From Archilochus colubris (Eukaryota; Chordata; Aves; Apodiformes; Trochilidae): a stretch of DNA of 64,000 nucleotides. This document shows, piece after piece, positions 47,336 to 59,830 of this stretch. The position numbers were made by a program, and so were the translations under genes. The stretch covers positions 154,894,552 through 154,958,551 of the forward strand of contig CM041083.1 in assembly GCA_023079485.1 (NCBI GenBank). Direction: 5' to 3'. The notes under the pieces are model-generated. The model was not told where the DNA came from. It worked only from the letters and a program-made list of their open reading frames with translations, and searched no databases. Numbering within the stretch: the first letter of the stretch is position 1; every line of letters starts with the position of its first letter.

Positions 47336-49339
47336 AGAACTTCATGTTCTTAGTAACATTTTTTATCTTTAAAGATTTGTGCTTGACACTGATCTATCAA
47401 AAAAGTAGTAACTCCACTTACTTCAATTCAAGCGAATAACTCCACAGAAATACTGCTCGGTGGTTTAGAGCATATTTTTCAGGTTGTTTTTCATCTTTCT
47501 AACATGTCATTTATTATTGTCTTTAAAAAGGCTGTATTTCTGCTAGAAATATCCTGTTAGTACAGATACTTAGAAGGCTTGTAGCACTACTAATGTCAAA
47601 GTTAAAAAAAAATTAAAAAAAAAAAATTACTATAAAATTCCAGTTGGAAGAGTGTATTTTCCTACACTGATTGATTTTTTGGAGTTCAAAAGCAGAGTTT
47701 TTCATGCTTTCATATGAGAGACAAGGAAAATTTCACACTGAGTTTAAGATACTCTTCTATATATCACTACAATTCATAGTACCTCAAGGAGCAAGATAAG
47801 CAGCAAAAAAAAAAAGATCGAGAAACAACTTGCAAATTGTAATTTAAGAGCTTCCTCTTCTGTCAGTAGATTTGATTGCTTGTTAGAGACTTTACAGTGA
47901 CCACTGTGTATTTCCTGTGAACATAACTGATGAGAACAGATTGACACTGACTGCTACGAAATTAACATTTCCATGGAAGCCAACATCAATTACTATCAGT
48001 GATGGGATGCTCATCTAGGAGATTCTGAACAACATTGCAGTATAAACCAAATCACGTAGGTTCGCAGGAAATATGAAAGAAAGATTAGGAAATGGAGTGG
48101 GGAAAAAAGGAATAAACTAATGGGACTGTTACTGCAAGCAGCATGTTTTCTTCTTTAAACATAAAAGTATCAGCAGAAAATAACAAAACAAAAGATTTTT
48201 TTCTTTACATCAGTATCTATTGTAAATTTAACTGTTTTAAAAATTGTCTTCAAAAAATAGTTATCTAAGGGGTATGTTTTTTCAAGGACAGGGCTAAGCT
48301 TTTTTCCCTGCTATTAAATTGTCCTAAATTTTTTATTTCTTCTAGCTCTGAGACATTCATAGATCCAGAATATATGAAATACCTTCATGTTCTTTGAAAG
48401 ATGTTAATGTGAAGAAGAGATCTGAAAGACTTTTTTTCTTCCAGGAGTCTCTGATTCTCTTATGTTCCAACCTGCTACAATTCTGTAAACTTACAGTCCT
48501 AGTTAAGGACTGGGTACAACACATGAGATTAGGTAAGAACCCAAGATAGAAATATCCTTTAAAAAAACCTCCTGGTACTCCAATCTGAAGAAGTGTTGCA
48601 GAATACTCTACCTGATTTCCATCAAGACTAGTCTAGGATGCCAACAGATGGCCACAGTACATTTTTGACACAACCTAAACAGTCACATTCAAACTTGTGA
48701 CCAATGCTAGATAAAATATTTGTATCTTCCAGTGGTAGCATTGGGGAAGCAGAAAGCTTTTTTTTTTGTTTACTTTTTCAAAATTTAAAAAATTTTAAAG
48801 TGGAAATTAAGCTTGGACTCAAGTACTGAGAATATGAACAGAAAACTAGAATTTTCATGAAGAGCAAGATTTGTGTGTCTGTAATCTTATGACTCCAGAT
48901 CGTTCACTTTTTTTTTTAATTCCATTCAACACAACAGTTTTGTGAGCTAAATATCACTTAATGGTTTTGGATAATACTAGTTAGTATGGTTATAAGGATA
49001 ACATGCATTTCACCTGGCCAGAAATAAATCCAGTTAATCACAGTAGTTCCTTGGATGTTTTTTAAATTATTTTCAGTTTGTTAGTCAGATATAAAAGAGA
49101 TTTTTTTCATTAGTACTGAAATATGAGTCTTTATAAGTTCTATTTTCCAACCTTACAAGAAAACCATGAGTTACATTCTCTCTTCCATAAAGCTGCTCTG
49201 CAGCTGTAGCTTCTAGAAGTGCTATTCAAGGCATGAATATCCTGTGCATAAAATGTTTTTCTCAACCTGGGTTACAAGTTGAAATATACCAGAATATTAT
49301 GGATGTTCACAGTGTATGTTAATTCCTAGTTTAGTGAAG
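47336..49339. other. AT-rich non-coding stretch
   Basis: No supported gene or mobile element. A-rich runs lie near 47604-47628 and 47804-47816. Confidence 0.55.
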
Positions 49340-49480
49340 TGTCACGATTTAAGCCTACTGGCAACTCGTGTAAGTACATGTGGCCATGCACTCTCTCCTC
49401 CCTGCCAGTGGGATAAGAAGGAGAAAATATAATGAAAAGATCCTGGGTCAAGGCAAAGACAGAGAGGCTTTACATACACA
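49340..49480 (-). mobile_element. Fragment of family A LTR, antisense
   Basis: TGTCACGATTTAAGCCTACT, then GGCAACTCGTGTAAG, then CTCTCTCCTCCC and CCAGTGGGATAAG, match the antisense 3' end of family A. Similarity is lost after about 49480. Confidence 0.68.
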
Positions 49481-51624
49481 TGCACATGCTCATTTAGTTT
49501 CTGGGGAGAATCAGAAGTATCTATCCCCACAGCTGTCAGTTTATACGCACAAAGTTAGGATTAATCTCATTATTGTATTTTTTTCGTGGAAAAATCTGCT
49601 TTGGAAAAGTGTGAAAATCAGAACCAACAGATGGACTAAAAAATAAGTTACATGGATCTGTTCATTGATTTTCCTGTGAGTAGCACATTTTCTTGATTTG
49701 TTTCTAACTTGACTCTGGTGGCAGACAGTTTCTATAAAGGGAATTTTTTTCCCTTTATAAAAAAAAGGCTTTTTTTCCCCACTCTGATTATTCTGAAAGA
49801 CAGAGCAAAGATATTCTCGTAAACAGATACATAGTAAATTTCCCACTTGGACAGGTCTTTTCCCAAATATTCTGATTGTTCTTAATGTGTTTGATGTTAA
49901 AAAACTAAGAGAATCCAAATCAATAGAAGCTCTTTATTGTGTTCAAACTGTCCCCCAGTAAATTAGCAGAAGGGGATGAAGTGGGGGAAAGCTGATGTGT
50001 CTGTTCACACTTCTTATTCAGAGGAATTGTGAACTTTGATTGACTTTCTGGAAATTGAAACTGCTTCAGAACTGATTGCAGCTTTAGTTAAAGTACATTT
50101 GACACCTCTGGAAAGCTAGTTTGTGCCCCAGGCATCTCTGTATGTGCCTGCAATTTTGACAGTATGAGTTATGTGGGTGAATATTTACGTACATTCTGTA
50201 AAATGTGCTGAGTTGCAAATCAATAAGCTGAGCTTTCTCTGCTGGAGGTGAAGGAGGACCAGCTACAGAGTAGTTTCACAGATCAGGCATGGCACCTTTA
50301 CTGTTGAAGGAATTTCTCTCTCTCTATTCCTTTTCTTATAGAGACAGTGACTCTTCTATAGTATCTCCTTTGCATTTTCATCACATAAGAAATGTTTTAC
50401 ATAAGCTGAGAGCAATTTTTTGCTTCCTTTTTTATACTGTAAAACCAGTCCTATCTGCTTCTCAAAACTGAATTTCATTCAGGTCCCTTGATTTTGCCCC
50501 TGGGGCTTCCATCATCTTCATGCTTATAGATTAAGAGTTTGGGACTTTCTGGGGCTTGGCTTCTTTTTCTCAGATTATGAAACAGTCCTTGCTTTCAAAA
50601 CCAAATTAACTCTTAAAAATCGATTTTCAAGCTTCCCTTTCTGTCTCCCACTCATATCCTATAGAAAAGTAATGTAATTGGAACTGACCTATCTTCTTGA
50701 AGGTATTAGATCTATTACGGGTTTTTTTCCAGCTTCAGTGTTCAGTTTACATAATCTAGGATTTTTTATTTGCATTAAGAAATTCTGGTTTTCTTTATAA
50801 AAAATTTACCATATTTTGGCCAAGTAGTACAAGACTGGACACCTTAATTTGTATATTGAAACACTTATAGTGTGTAAACTTGAAGAATGCTACTTTGATT
50901 CAAGTGTATCTTTTTATCCTTATTATAGAGAAATTCAAAGCCTCTTGATTTCTCTGCTGTTTGTAGTTTTATTTTCTATGGGATTATATCTGCTTGGTGG
51001 AAGTAACTAAAGATTCAATATAGTTGGGTATCTGTGGAGTGGCTGACTTACTTTTATGTAACATTAAAAATGCAAATTAGTTGGAACTGGCTGAATGTGT
51101 ATTAGAAGAGAAAAAAAATAGCTTGGTGACATTTACCCAATCTAGTTAAAATATGAAGATACTCTGCTCTCATGGAGTCCTTGAGAAATCATTTGCCTGG
51201 CTTAGTTATGTCTGGTTTATTTTGGAAAATCTTGGATGAGGAAATTTCAAAGTGAACAGTTAAACTCAAGCAAACTAATAAATTAAAACAAGATCTGTCA
51301 GATTAGCTGTTGAGAACAAACTAGATTATTTGAATTTGGTCCTGGTTTAGGAAGAAAAATATAAAATGACTTATTAGAGGATCAGGAATATTTACTATGC
51401 CTAAAAGACTACACACAGGGACACTCCTTCAACTTCACTTAAACCCAGTGGGGGGAAAGTCAGATCTCTCTGGAGTCTTTGTCCATCATGCTTTAGAGAA
51501 CAGGGAGAGTCTTCATAATTCTCAGAAGACTACATTAAAACAGTTGTATGGCTTCTAAAGCAAAGATGGCTTCTGTCCTAGTAAAAGAGATCTGGTCTGT
51601 TTTCACAAATACAAATAAAGATAC
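49481..51624. other. AT-rich non-coding stretch
   Basis: No supported gene. The frames of 125 and 60 codons here have no motifs. A perfect hairpin is noted at 49733-49759. Confidence 0.55.
49733..49759. repeat. Perfect hairpin, 11-bp arms
   Basis: TATAAAGGGAA at 49733-49743 and its exact reverse complement at 49749-49759 flank a five-T loop. No surrounding gene suggests a role. Confidence 0.88.
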
Positions 51625-52541
51625 TGTCCTAATTTAGGCCCAGTTCATATCAAGCAGGCCTCCACTTGCTCAACCCCCACCCACACTGTGGGACACAGAG
51701 GAAAAAAAAAACCAAAGGCTCATTAAGGGAGGTTTTCATTTCCAACTATAGTAACAGGCAAAAACCAGACAGATTCAACTTGGGAAGTAAAAAACACAAA
51801 TTTAATCTATCAGAAGGAAGAGAAAATATGGCCAGATCTTAAAACCTTCCTCTCTCACCGCTTCCTTCTTTCCTGGCCCATATTACTTCACTTCTGCTTC
51901 TCCCTCTGTGACACAGGGGGATGGGGACTGGGGGTTTAGGGTCAGTTCACCACCATGATATTTCTGCTGCTCTTTCTTCCTCAGAGGGAAGACTCCTCAC
52001 ATTCTTCCCCTTCTCCAACATGGGGTCCCTCTCATGGGAGAAAGTCCTTCACGAATCCCTCCAATATGAGCCCTTCCCACCAGGTGCAGACCCTCAGGAA
52101 TAGACTGCTCCAGCCTGGACTGCACACAGAGTCACAGATGCCATGGGAAAAGAGTCACTTGCCTGGCATGGGGTCATCCACAGATGCAGATCCACATCTG
52201 CCTTTTTTCACAATCCTGCCCATGTTATTTCTTCATGTCTGCCCACCTGTGACACTTTGGGGGATACAAATCCCCAGTATGGTCCCTCGAGGACTTCTCT
52301 ACCATGCTCCTCCCCCAGTGGCAGTGGGACATCTGCCATCTCACCACAGGCTGTGGCAAAATCTCTACTTGGGCACTTTTGCCCCTCCTTCTTCACTGAC
52401 CTTCTTCTCCTCCTCTCCTTTGCTCTGCAGGTCTCTTATTTAATTTTTCTTTTGTAGTTTCGTTTCCTTTTCTTGAGTATGTTCAGACTTTCATCCAGCT
52501 TCCCATATCTGCTTGACCTTGGGCAAAGGCAGGCAGGGACT
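51625..52541 (-). mobile_element. Family B LTR-like repeat, antisense
   Basis: About 0.9 kb. The plus strand opens TGTCCTAATTTAGGCCC and then shows the reverse of the landmarks of the other two copies: AGATTCAACTTGGGAAGTAA, AATTTAATCTATCAG, TCCTCAGAGGGAAGACTCC, GGGTCCCTCTCATGGGAG, and CCCATGTTATTTCTTCATGT. Near 52390 the antisense of AGGTCAGTGAAGAAGGAG appears. The 5' ~100 bp of the unit seems lost at the 52.5-kb side, next to a CR1 tail. The overlapping 162- and 104-codon plus frames read repeat DNA only. Confidence 0.75.
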
Positions 52542-52549
52542 GAAATAAG

Positions 52550-53870
52550 AGAATCATAGAACCATACAATCACAGAATCATTGAATCATCAATGTTGGAA
52601 AAGACGTCTAAGATCATCAGGTCCAACCGTCCACCCTACAAACCCTAGCCATTAAACCATGCACTGTAGGAACTCTCTTGAACACCTCCAGGGATGGTTC
52701 CTCTACCACCACCCTTCACAGCCTGTTCCAATGTTTAAACACTTTTCTGTGTAGAAATTTTTTCTAATATCCAACTTGAACCTCCCCTGGCAGAGCCATT
52801 TTCTCTTGTCTTATCACTGGCCACCAGGGCGAAGAGGTCATCATCGCTCTCACTACAACCTCCTTTCGGGTAATTGTGTAGAGCAATGAGGTCTCCCCTC
52901 AGCCTTCTCTTCTACAAGTAGAACAGCTCCAGTTCCCTCAGCCTGTCTTTATAAAGTCTATTCTCCTGATCCCTAATCAGCCTAGCTGCCCTTCTCTGCG
53001 CCCTCTCCAGCACCTCAGTGTCCTTTTTATACCCCAAAATTGCACACAGTAATCAAGGTGTGGCCTCACTGATGCCGAGTACAGGGGCAGGATCACCTCC
53101 CTGGTCCTGCTGGTCACATTATTCCTTATGCAGACCAGGATGCTGTTGGACTTCTAGGCTACTTGATTACACTTCCAGCTCATGTTCAGCCAGCTGTCAG
53201 TCAACACCCTCAGGTCCCTCTCTGCTGGGCAGATCTCCAGCCACTCCTCCCCAAGCCTGCAGCACTGCTGGGGGTTATTGTGGCTAAAGTCCAGGACCTG
53301 AGATTTAACCTTATTGAAGGTCATGCAATTGGCCTAGGCCCATCGCTCAAGCCTGTCTAGGGCCCTCTGAAGAGCCTGTGTACCCTTGAACAGATCAACA
53401 TTCCTACCTGACTTAGTGTCATCTGCAAATTTAGTGAGGGTGGGCTCTCTCCCCTTGCTAAATCATCAATAAAGATGTTAAACAGGGGCCCTCCCATCAC
53501 TGAGCCCTGGGGAACACCATTCATGTTCAGCCACCAAGTGGATTTAACTTCATTCTTCACAACTCTTCGGGCCTGGCCTTTCAACCCATTTTTTATCCAG
53601 CAGAGTGTATGCACATCCAAGCCACTAGCAGCCAGCTTCTCTAGGAGAATACTTGTCAAAGGCCTTGCTAAAGTCAAGGCTCTTCACTCATCCAATGAGT
53701 GGGTCACTCTGTCATAGAATGAGATAAGTTAGTCAAACAGGACCTGCCTTTCATGAACCCTTGCAGACTGGTTCTGATCACCTGGTTGTTCTGCATAATG
53801 GCACTCAGGATGATTTGCTCCATCAGCTTCCCTGGTACTGAGGTGAGCGAATCAGGGGAGCTTCCAGCAG
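52550..53870 (-). mobile_element. CR1 LINE, antisense, about 1.3 kb
   Basis: It begins on the plus strand with the antisense octamer tail (GAATCATAGAACCATACAAT and further units), then the 3' UTR and GGTTCCTCTACCACCACCC. It continues backwards through ORF2. Minus frame 53357-53677 carries the reverse-transcriptase segment LLEKLAASGLDVHTLCWIKN and a [20 protein letters not shown] motif. The conserved FADD box downstream is disrupted. Upstream coding similarity reaches SVPGKLMEQ near 53850. Stops and frameshifts make it inactive. It is intermediate in age between the 37-kb copy and the 5.3-kb copy. Confidence 0.9.
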
Positions 53871-55257
53871 CTTCTCCTCTGTTGCCACCCCATCTTCCAG
53901 AACATTACAGCAGTAACCCAAAACAGATGCCCAGTATAACTGGGCTTCATATCAAACATGTTCGTGAAAGATAACAGTATATTATATCCTTACAGTAAAA
54001 TTGAATAAGGTGATATTTTTGGTTGACTGGGATTTCCATGATTGCATCCAACAGAAGATGAAGAACCAATAAAGAACATTTCAAATATTGAGGCCAATTA
54101 AGACTGAACAGCTTATCTTCCTGTTGCATAAAACTGGTTCTGTGTATAGCGAATTTGTTCTAGACATAAAGATTTGGATGTTCCAAAAGGGAGCCAGGAG
54201 CCAAAATAAATTTTTAAGACAGATGAAAGTTGAAGTTCACAGTTCTAGTTATTTCCTAGACTTTCCCGACTTTGTTTTTTCAGAAATGTAGGTGTACCTT
54301 AAGGACATGTCTGTGAGTAGATATCATCTTGCTGGATTGGATAGTAAAAGCCAGTTTGGTGTTAATGGAAATTAGGCTGTTTAGACAAAGTGTAATAATT
54401 TACTTTAATAGTCCATTGCACATAGATTTTAGTTCTAGACAGATAATTTAGTTGTTTAACGGATGATTGGGAAAGCTGTGCTGGAATATAGTCAGATACT
54501 ATAACCATCAACATTGCTGTCCAGATAGATGAACTTTTGTTTGTATACTATAAACTCTGAAACTCAGGTTCAGTAGTAGGTATAGATATCAGTATGTGAA
54601 AACTCACAAGAGAACATTATTCTTGAGGCAAGACCTTTCAGTTTTCATTTCCTGTGTATACTTCCAGTCTGACATATGACATAGGGTTGTGGGCTGAACT
54701 TTTTTGCAGGACAGTCTAGTGAAGTTCTAAGACAGAATAAGGCAGTAATTGTGCAAAATGATCTCAACACAAATTCCCTTTAACAGCAAATCAGAAGTGA
54801 ATAGATTGTGGCAGAAAGTAATTATGATGTTCTTCTTGGTGAGCTGTTGAATCATTTTTCCACATCCAGTCTGCAGTCATTGAAGACTACAGTATTTGTT
54901 ATTATGAAAATGTATGTAACTATGCATAGTTACAACTTCTATGTAAAATTGACAAAATAATGAAATGAAAGCTGCTTCTTAGTAACTCTTAGCTTTATTC
55001 TAAAAGAGCAGCTAATTGGTTCCGGATATATTAGAGTTTATTGGTATTGTACAGATGTGTATAATCACTGCCTTGCCCTGCTTGAACAGCAACCATCTGT
55101 TTGCCTTTGGATGACTGCAGCTTTTAATAACTACACTTCTGTTTGTATCTGTGAAACAGTCACTTTTTCCCTGCCAATGAAAGTAGGATGGCATGACACA
55201 TAATGAGATTTATTTTTTAATACCACTAATACACAGAAGTATTGTAACTGGATTTAC
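53871..55257. other. AT-rich non-coding stretch
   Basis: Nothing recognised. Confidence 0.6.
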
Positions 55258-55813
55258 TGGTTTTGGCTGCAATAGAGTTAATTTTCTTCATAGTAACTTC
55301 TATGGTACTATGTTTTGGATTTGAGACAAAAGTAGTGCTTATGATACAATGACGTTTTTACCTGTTGTCAAGAAGTGCCTACACAGTGTCAAGACATTTT
55401 CTTCCTCTTCCAACACTGCCCCGCCAGTGAGTAAGCTAGGGGTCCGCAGGAAGGTACAAGGACACACAGCTGGGACAGCTGACCCCAGCTGGCTAAAGGA
55501 CCATCTCATAACATACGATGTTATTCTCAGCAATAAAACTAAGGGGAAGAAGAAGGAAGAGGATCGCATTTGTAGTCATGGCCTTTATCTTCCCAATCAG
55601 CTGACATGCATGATGCTTTCCTGGAGACTGCTAAAATCTGCCTGCTGAGGGGAAGTAGTGAATTAATTCCTTATTTTGCTATGCACGCACATGCAGCTTT
55701 GTCTTTCCCTTTTAAACTGTCTTTGTTTCAGGTTTTTTCACACTTTTACCCTTCTGGGTATCTTCCTCGTTCTACTGTAAGGGGAATGTATAGATGGCTA
55801 TGTGTATAACTAG
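55258..55813 (+). mobile_element. ERV LTR, family A, sense
   Basis: Opens TGGTTTTGGCTGCAATAGAG, then TTAATTTTCTTCATAGTAAC. It continues with ATTTGAGACAAAAGTAGTGC, GCTGGGACAGCTGACCCCAG, a CATAACATACGATGTTATTC block, CAATAAAACTAAGGGGAAG, and GGCCTTTATCTTCCCAATCA. The 3' part has TTTTAAACTGTCTTTG and CACACTTTTACCCTTCTGG and ends near ATGTGTATAACTAG, a few tens of bases short of the usual terminus. The AATAAAA-type signal falls where R would be. It is a solo LTR. Of the family A copies it keeps the clearest left end. Confidence 0.85.
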
Positions 55814-58504
55814 TACAATCTTTTTCAAAAGATCTCCTATGATTCGGTTAACTCAACGGTGCCAAAAATACATCAATTAATTGTAGAATTTCTAGCAATC
55901 ACAGATGGGACTCTTTCTCTTTCTATCAAGAGATTTGTTAAGAGCTGCTTAGGAAAATGTTGTGTTGTTATTATTATTCTTACGTTGCATTTTAAAAAAA
56001 ACAACCAAACAAAAAAAACTTCCTAAGTCATTCATTAATGAACAGGAGCCTTGGAAGCCAGAGATTTATGTTGATCATGTACAAAAGAGTTGGTATTCAA
56101 ACACACTTTTCAGTTACAAAACACAGTTTTCAGTTACACTATGCTGTTATCACTGCTGAGAGTTTTTATCTTAATGTTTAATAATACTTCAGAAATATGA
56201 GGTAAATATAACCACAAAGAGCATATTATTGAAAATAAATTAAACAACAATTATTTAACCTTGAGGTATTTTTTTACACCAAACACCTACTTATAAAACT
56301 TTTATGGAGAAAAGGGGAAAAATAGAATATTTTTCTCTCAGAATAATTTTGAGATGTGGAGTAAGTTGCAGTAAAGATTTTCAATTTACTCTTCAGTTCA
56401 TAAATAGTTGCAGTAAAATAAAGAGACTGAATTTGTAATTTTTAAGTAATTTGCATAAGCTCTAAATGAACTGGGATAAACCTTAAAAAAGTGTAGTGGA
56501 TGGCAAACTGCTTTATGGTTGATGCTTTCGTATAGTTGCTCTTGATCTCATTTTTTCAGTTTTATTAAAAACATCTAAATCAGACTCTTCTGAGCATCCT
56601 GTTGTGCTTCACAAGGTATAATCCATGAAAAATAAATTTTCCTGATAGAAAAAAGTTTTAGCTTTTAAGGTTAGTATTTTTCAAAATTAATTTGCCTGTA
56701 AAAGAGACAAAAAACCAAAACCACCACCAACAACAAAACCCTAAAAATTAATACCAAATGAGACAGCTGCACAGAATTATATAGACATCTGAAAGAGTAA
56801 TCAGTGGAAGGGCCCTGAGAGAGAGCATTCTATGTCTAGTCTCTTCCAGAGGCTTGGGTCTGGGGGCTCATGGACAGCATAGATCCAGTGCAGCAAAGGG
56901 TGGACCCCATGCAGCCAGTGATGGTGGGAAGGGAATCTCAGGCAGTGCTGCAAGATGGTTGCAGCTGGGATCCAACCCCAGCCCTTGGCTGCTACATATG
57001 CCTACATATGGAGATCTACCTGGCCTTGCTTGAGTCCTGCAGCCCTTCTGTGCTTTACCCTGCTGAGCCAGACTCCAACTGTGGACATCCTTGCCTTTCT
57101 AACACCCTTGCCTGGCAATGCATATCCCCATCCCCACCCCCATCCCCATGGTGCTGTGTGGTTATCCCAGGCTTGTCTGACACTGGTTCCTGTCACTGGG
57201 CTAAGTCTGACCCCATATCTCCCAGTACCTCTGAGTCAGGGAACTGCCAGCCCTGAAAATCTGCAAGTCAGAAGTTTTTGTGCATCTGTCCTCTATGTGT
57301 GCAAAACATGTTTCACAATTCTCCACAGTTTTCTGAAGACTGAAGTAGTAGTTATATGAAGTAGTTCAGAGGTACCTAAACCTTTTGGATGAGATAAATG
57401 GTCCTGCTTTAAACCTTTTCCCACATTTTATGGGAAATTTAGTTGAACATATAGTTCATAGCATCATTTTAACCAGCCACTCTAAAAAGCTGATGAAAAT
57501 GATACACTGCTTAACCTTGTTCCATGAGCCCTAGTATAATATACATCTTACTTAACTTGAGGCACTTTACTAACAGACATTTTATCTAAGGCTCCAATAT
57601 AACAGAGGAAGATATGTTCTTTCAGGGAACAATTCAACTATTCTGAAAATGCTAATTCCTGTCCTGAGATGGTTATTTTGCTACATGAACTTCCTGCTCT
57701 GAATAAGTCAAAGTGTTAAATCAAACATTTGAATGCTTAGAAATATATCTGGGTCTTTTCTCTGAGGAAAATATGAGCTTTCTGGGAATGTACAAGTGAT
57801 TATGTGTTAAAAGAATTCAAAACATAAATCCTTCTTGAAATATAGCTGTATTATCAATCTCTGTTTCCTATAGATGGTTATTAAAAAGAATACATATCTC
57901 AATATGAATAAATATCTCAAATTTTGTGCATATTTAAAATTCATTAATCTCTTAGACCCAAGCTATATCTAAACAGTCATGCTTTTTTAAAGTGAGGTTC
58001 GTGATTGTTATCATACCTAATAATCATAATTAGATGCCCAGACAGAATAAGACAAGAACAAAGCCCATAGCTGCAAACAATGATATGTACAAAAGCTGAA
58101 TATATAAGTACTTCATTTAAGGAATAAAGCCCCCAGAAATTTAAAAAGATGAAGCAATTAATAGTTGGAAAACTCATGGTTAATTGAGATCTAAGGAATA
58201 CGTGAGCATGTCAGTAAACATGAATACTGTCATGAAAAACAGAATGATTATTAAAGTATTTAGTGTTTGTAATCTTAAATCAAAGGGTTATTACCATAAT
58301 CATTGTGGTGCATTTTCATCCTTTAGAATGCTTGTGTTTTTTAAAAATGTACACAGAACTGAAATTTCAGAAACTGGTGGGCTATGCAATAAATGCAACC
58401 ACTTTTTCTGTATTTGTCATATTCTTTAACTTACTGATGAATGGTCTTAACCTAACCTCATCTAAAAGAACTTTAAGTTCAGGAATAAAGCATTTCAGAG
58501 ATCC
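55814..58504. other. Non-coding stretch with one GC-richer island
   Basis: AT-rich apart from about 56810-57260, which is distinctly GC-richer and holds overlapping 128- and 134-codon plus frames. Neither shows a recognisable domain, and the composition may explain the lack of stops. A (CCCCAT)n-like run at 57125-57149 lies within it. No mobile-element family was recognised. Confidence 0.5.
57125..57149 (+). repeat. (CCCCAT)n-like run
   Basis: Four imperfect CCCCAT/CCCCAC units over 25 bp. Confidence 0.85.
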
Positions 58505-58724
58505 ACAAAAATGAGCAGAGGTATGGAACACCTCTGCTATGAAGACACACCAAGAGAGTTGGCAGCCTGGCAAAGAGAAGGTTCCTGGGAGACCTAATTA
58601 TGACTTTTCAATATTTAAAAAGTGCTTAGAAGAACAGTGGAGAGAGAATTTTTACCAGAACCTAAATCAAAGGACAAGGGGCAATTTTTTTAAAGCAAAA
58701 TAGCGTAGATTTAGACTAGATAAT
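58505..58724 (+). mobile_element. Old CR1 LINE, sense, outer layer of a nest
   Basis: GGTATGGAACACCTCTGCTA, then AGAGAGTTGGCAGCCTGGC, GGTTCCTGGGAGACCTAATT, CAAAGGACAAGGGGCAA and GTAGATTTAGACTAGATAAT are diverged CR1 ORF2 3' sequence. The copy is cut at 58725 by an LTR and a short stretch of it resumes at 59775. Confidence 0.75.
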
Positions 58725-59774
58725 TGTTCTGGGTCGGGCCAGGATAAAGGTGATTTTCTGTCTTGTACTTTTGCTTTCAGATAAGTTTCTTGTAAGTAGC
58801 TGCGCTTGCTAAAATTAAGAGCAAGTTTCTCGGACAGTGTCTGCTTCTAAAACTGATAACTCTCGATGTTCATAGTTACAGCCAGAGACTGGTGTGCAGA
58901 GCCAAGGACACTGCTCAGCTCTAAGGAACATTTTACCCTCTAGCAGGAATCATAGAATCACAGAATCATAGAATTGGCTGGGTTGGAAGGGACCTCAGAG
59001 ATCATCAAGTCCAACCCTTGATCCACTACCGCTGCGGTTACCAGACCATGGCACTGAGTGCCACATCCAGTCTCTTTTTAAATACCTCCAGGGACGGAGA
59101 ATCCACTACTTCCCAGGGCAGCCCATTCCAATGTCTGATCACTCTCTCAGTAAAGAAATTCTTTCTAATGTCCAACCTAAACCTTCCCTGGCACAACTTG
59201 AGACCGTGCCCTCTTGTCTTGTTGAGAATTGCCTGGGAAAAGAGACCAACCCCCACCTGGCTACAACCTCCTTTCAGGTAGTTGTAGAGAGTGATGAGGT
59301 GTCCTCGGAGCCTCCTCTTCTCACATTCAATACATCCAGTGTGTTTAAACTTAGTGGGGAGTCTTCCTCACCAGCTCATTAATGGATCATTGGGAGCAAC
59401 CGGACAAACGTGAAAGATTTTTGTAAACACAGAAGCTGTGTTCAGACAGGGCAATGTGCACCCTCAGAAGATGGATTTTGCACTTGTAACCCACGTTAGC
59501 CAAGTTAGGAGTGAATCTCTATGTAACTATAGGTGTTGGAGGAAGACAAGTTTAGAACTTGAGATTTGTTATGGAAGGGTGTTTGAAATCTGTAGCTCTA
59601 TATTTGCATTTTTTTAGTATTTTAGTTATTTTAGTTTAGTTATTGCATTATTAGCATTTGTCCTGAATGTACAGTTCACTGACTGCTGGTTAATTGAATG
59701 TTGTTATAATAAATTAATAAACCACTTTGATCTTCACTTGATTGAAGTTCAAGCTGAGCAGTTCCCCTGTAACA
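58725..59774 (+). mobile_element. ERV LTR, family C, with nested CR1
   Basis: Begins TGTTCTGGGTCGGGCC and ends CCCCTGTAACA. Two LTR portions, 58725-58947 and 59323-59774, join into about 675 bp once the inner CR1 is removed. The 3' part has closely spaced AATAAA-type signals (ATAATAAATTAATAAACC near 59707) followed by CTTTGATCTTCACTTGATTG, as expected around R and U5. Nine-base imperfect direct repeats, CTAGATAAT (58716-58724) and CTATATAAT (59775-59783), abut the two ends. This is unrelated to families A and B. The start resembles avian ERV LTRs I recall, but class assignment is uncertain. Confidence 0.8.
58948..59322 (-). mobile_element. Young CR1 LINE, antisense, inner layer of a nest
   Basis: The plus strand opens with three octamer units (AATCATAGAATCACAGAATC), then GGCTGGGTTGGAAGGGACC and CCAACCCTTGATCC. 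It reads backwards into the ORF2 C-terminus: the minus frame at 59038-59256 gives [20 protein letters not shown] and [20 protein letters not shown] without a break. It is 5'-truncated at 59322. It is of the young subfamily seen at 13805 and 36984. It lies wholly inside LTR family C and is therefore the most recent event of the nest. Confidence 0.93.
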
Positions 59775-59830
59775 CTATATAATTGTTGAAGTACTTTACT
59801 GTAATTTAAACTGTCTGATTGCCCACATCC
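59775..59830 (+). mobile_element. Remnant of the outer CR1, resumed after the LTR
   Basis: CTATATAATTGTTGAAGTAC followed by TTTACTGTAA lines up with the CR1 segment that should follow 58724 (a TAGATATTAGGAAGAAATTC-type stretch then TTTACTGT). The match is short and diverged. Confidence 0.5.

Noticed and set aside
51955..52457. Overlapping 162- and 104-codon plus-strand frames
   Set aside because: They read the antisense of a family B repeat; corresponding frames in the other copies are broken.
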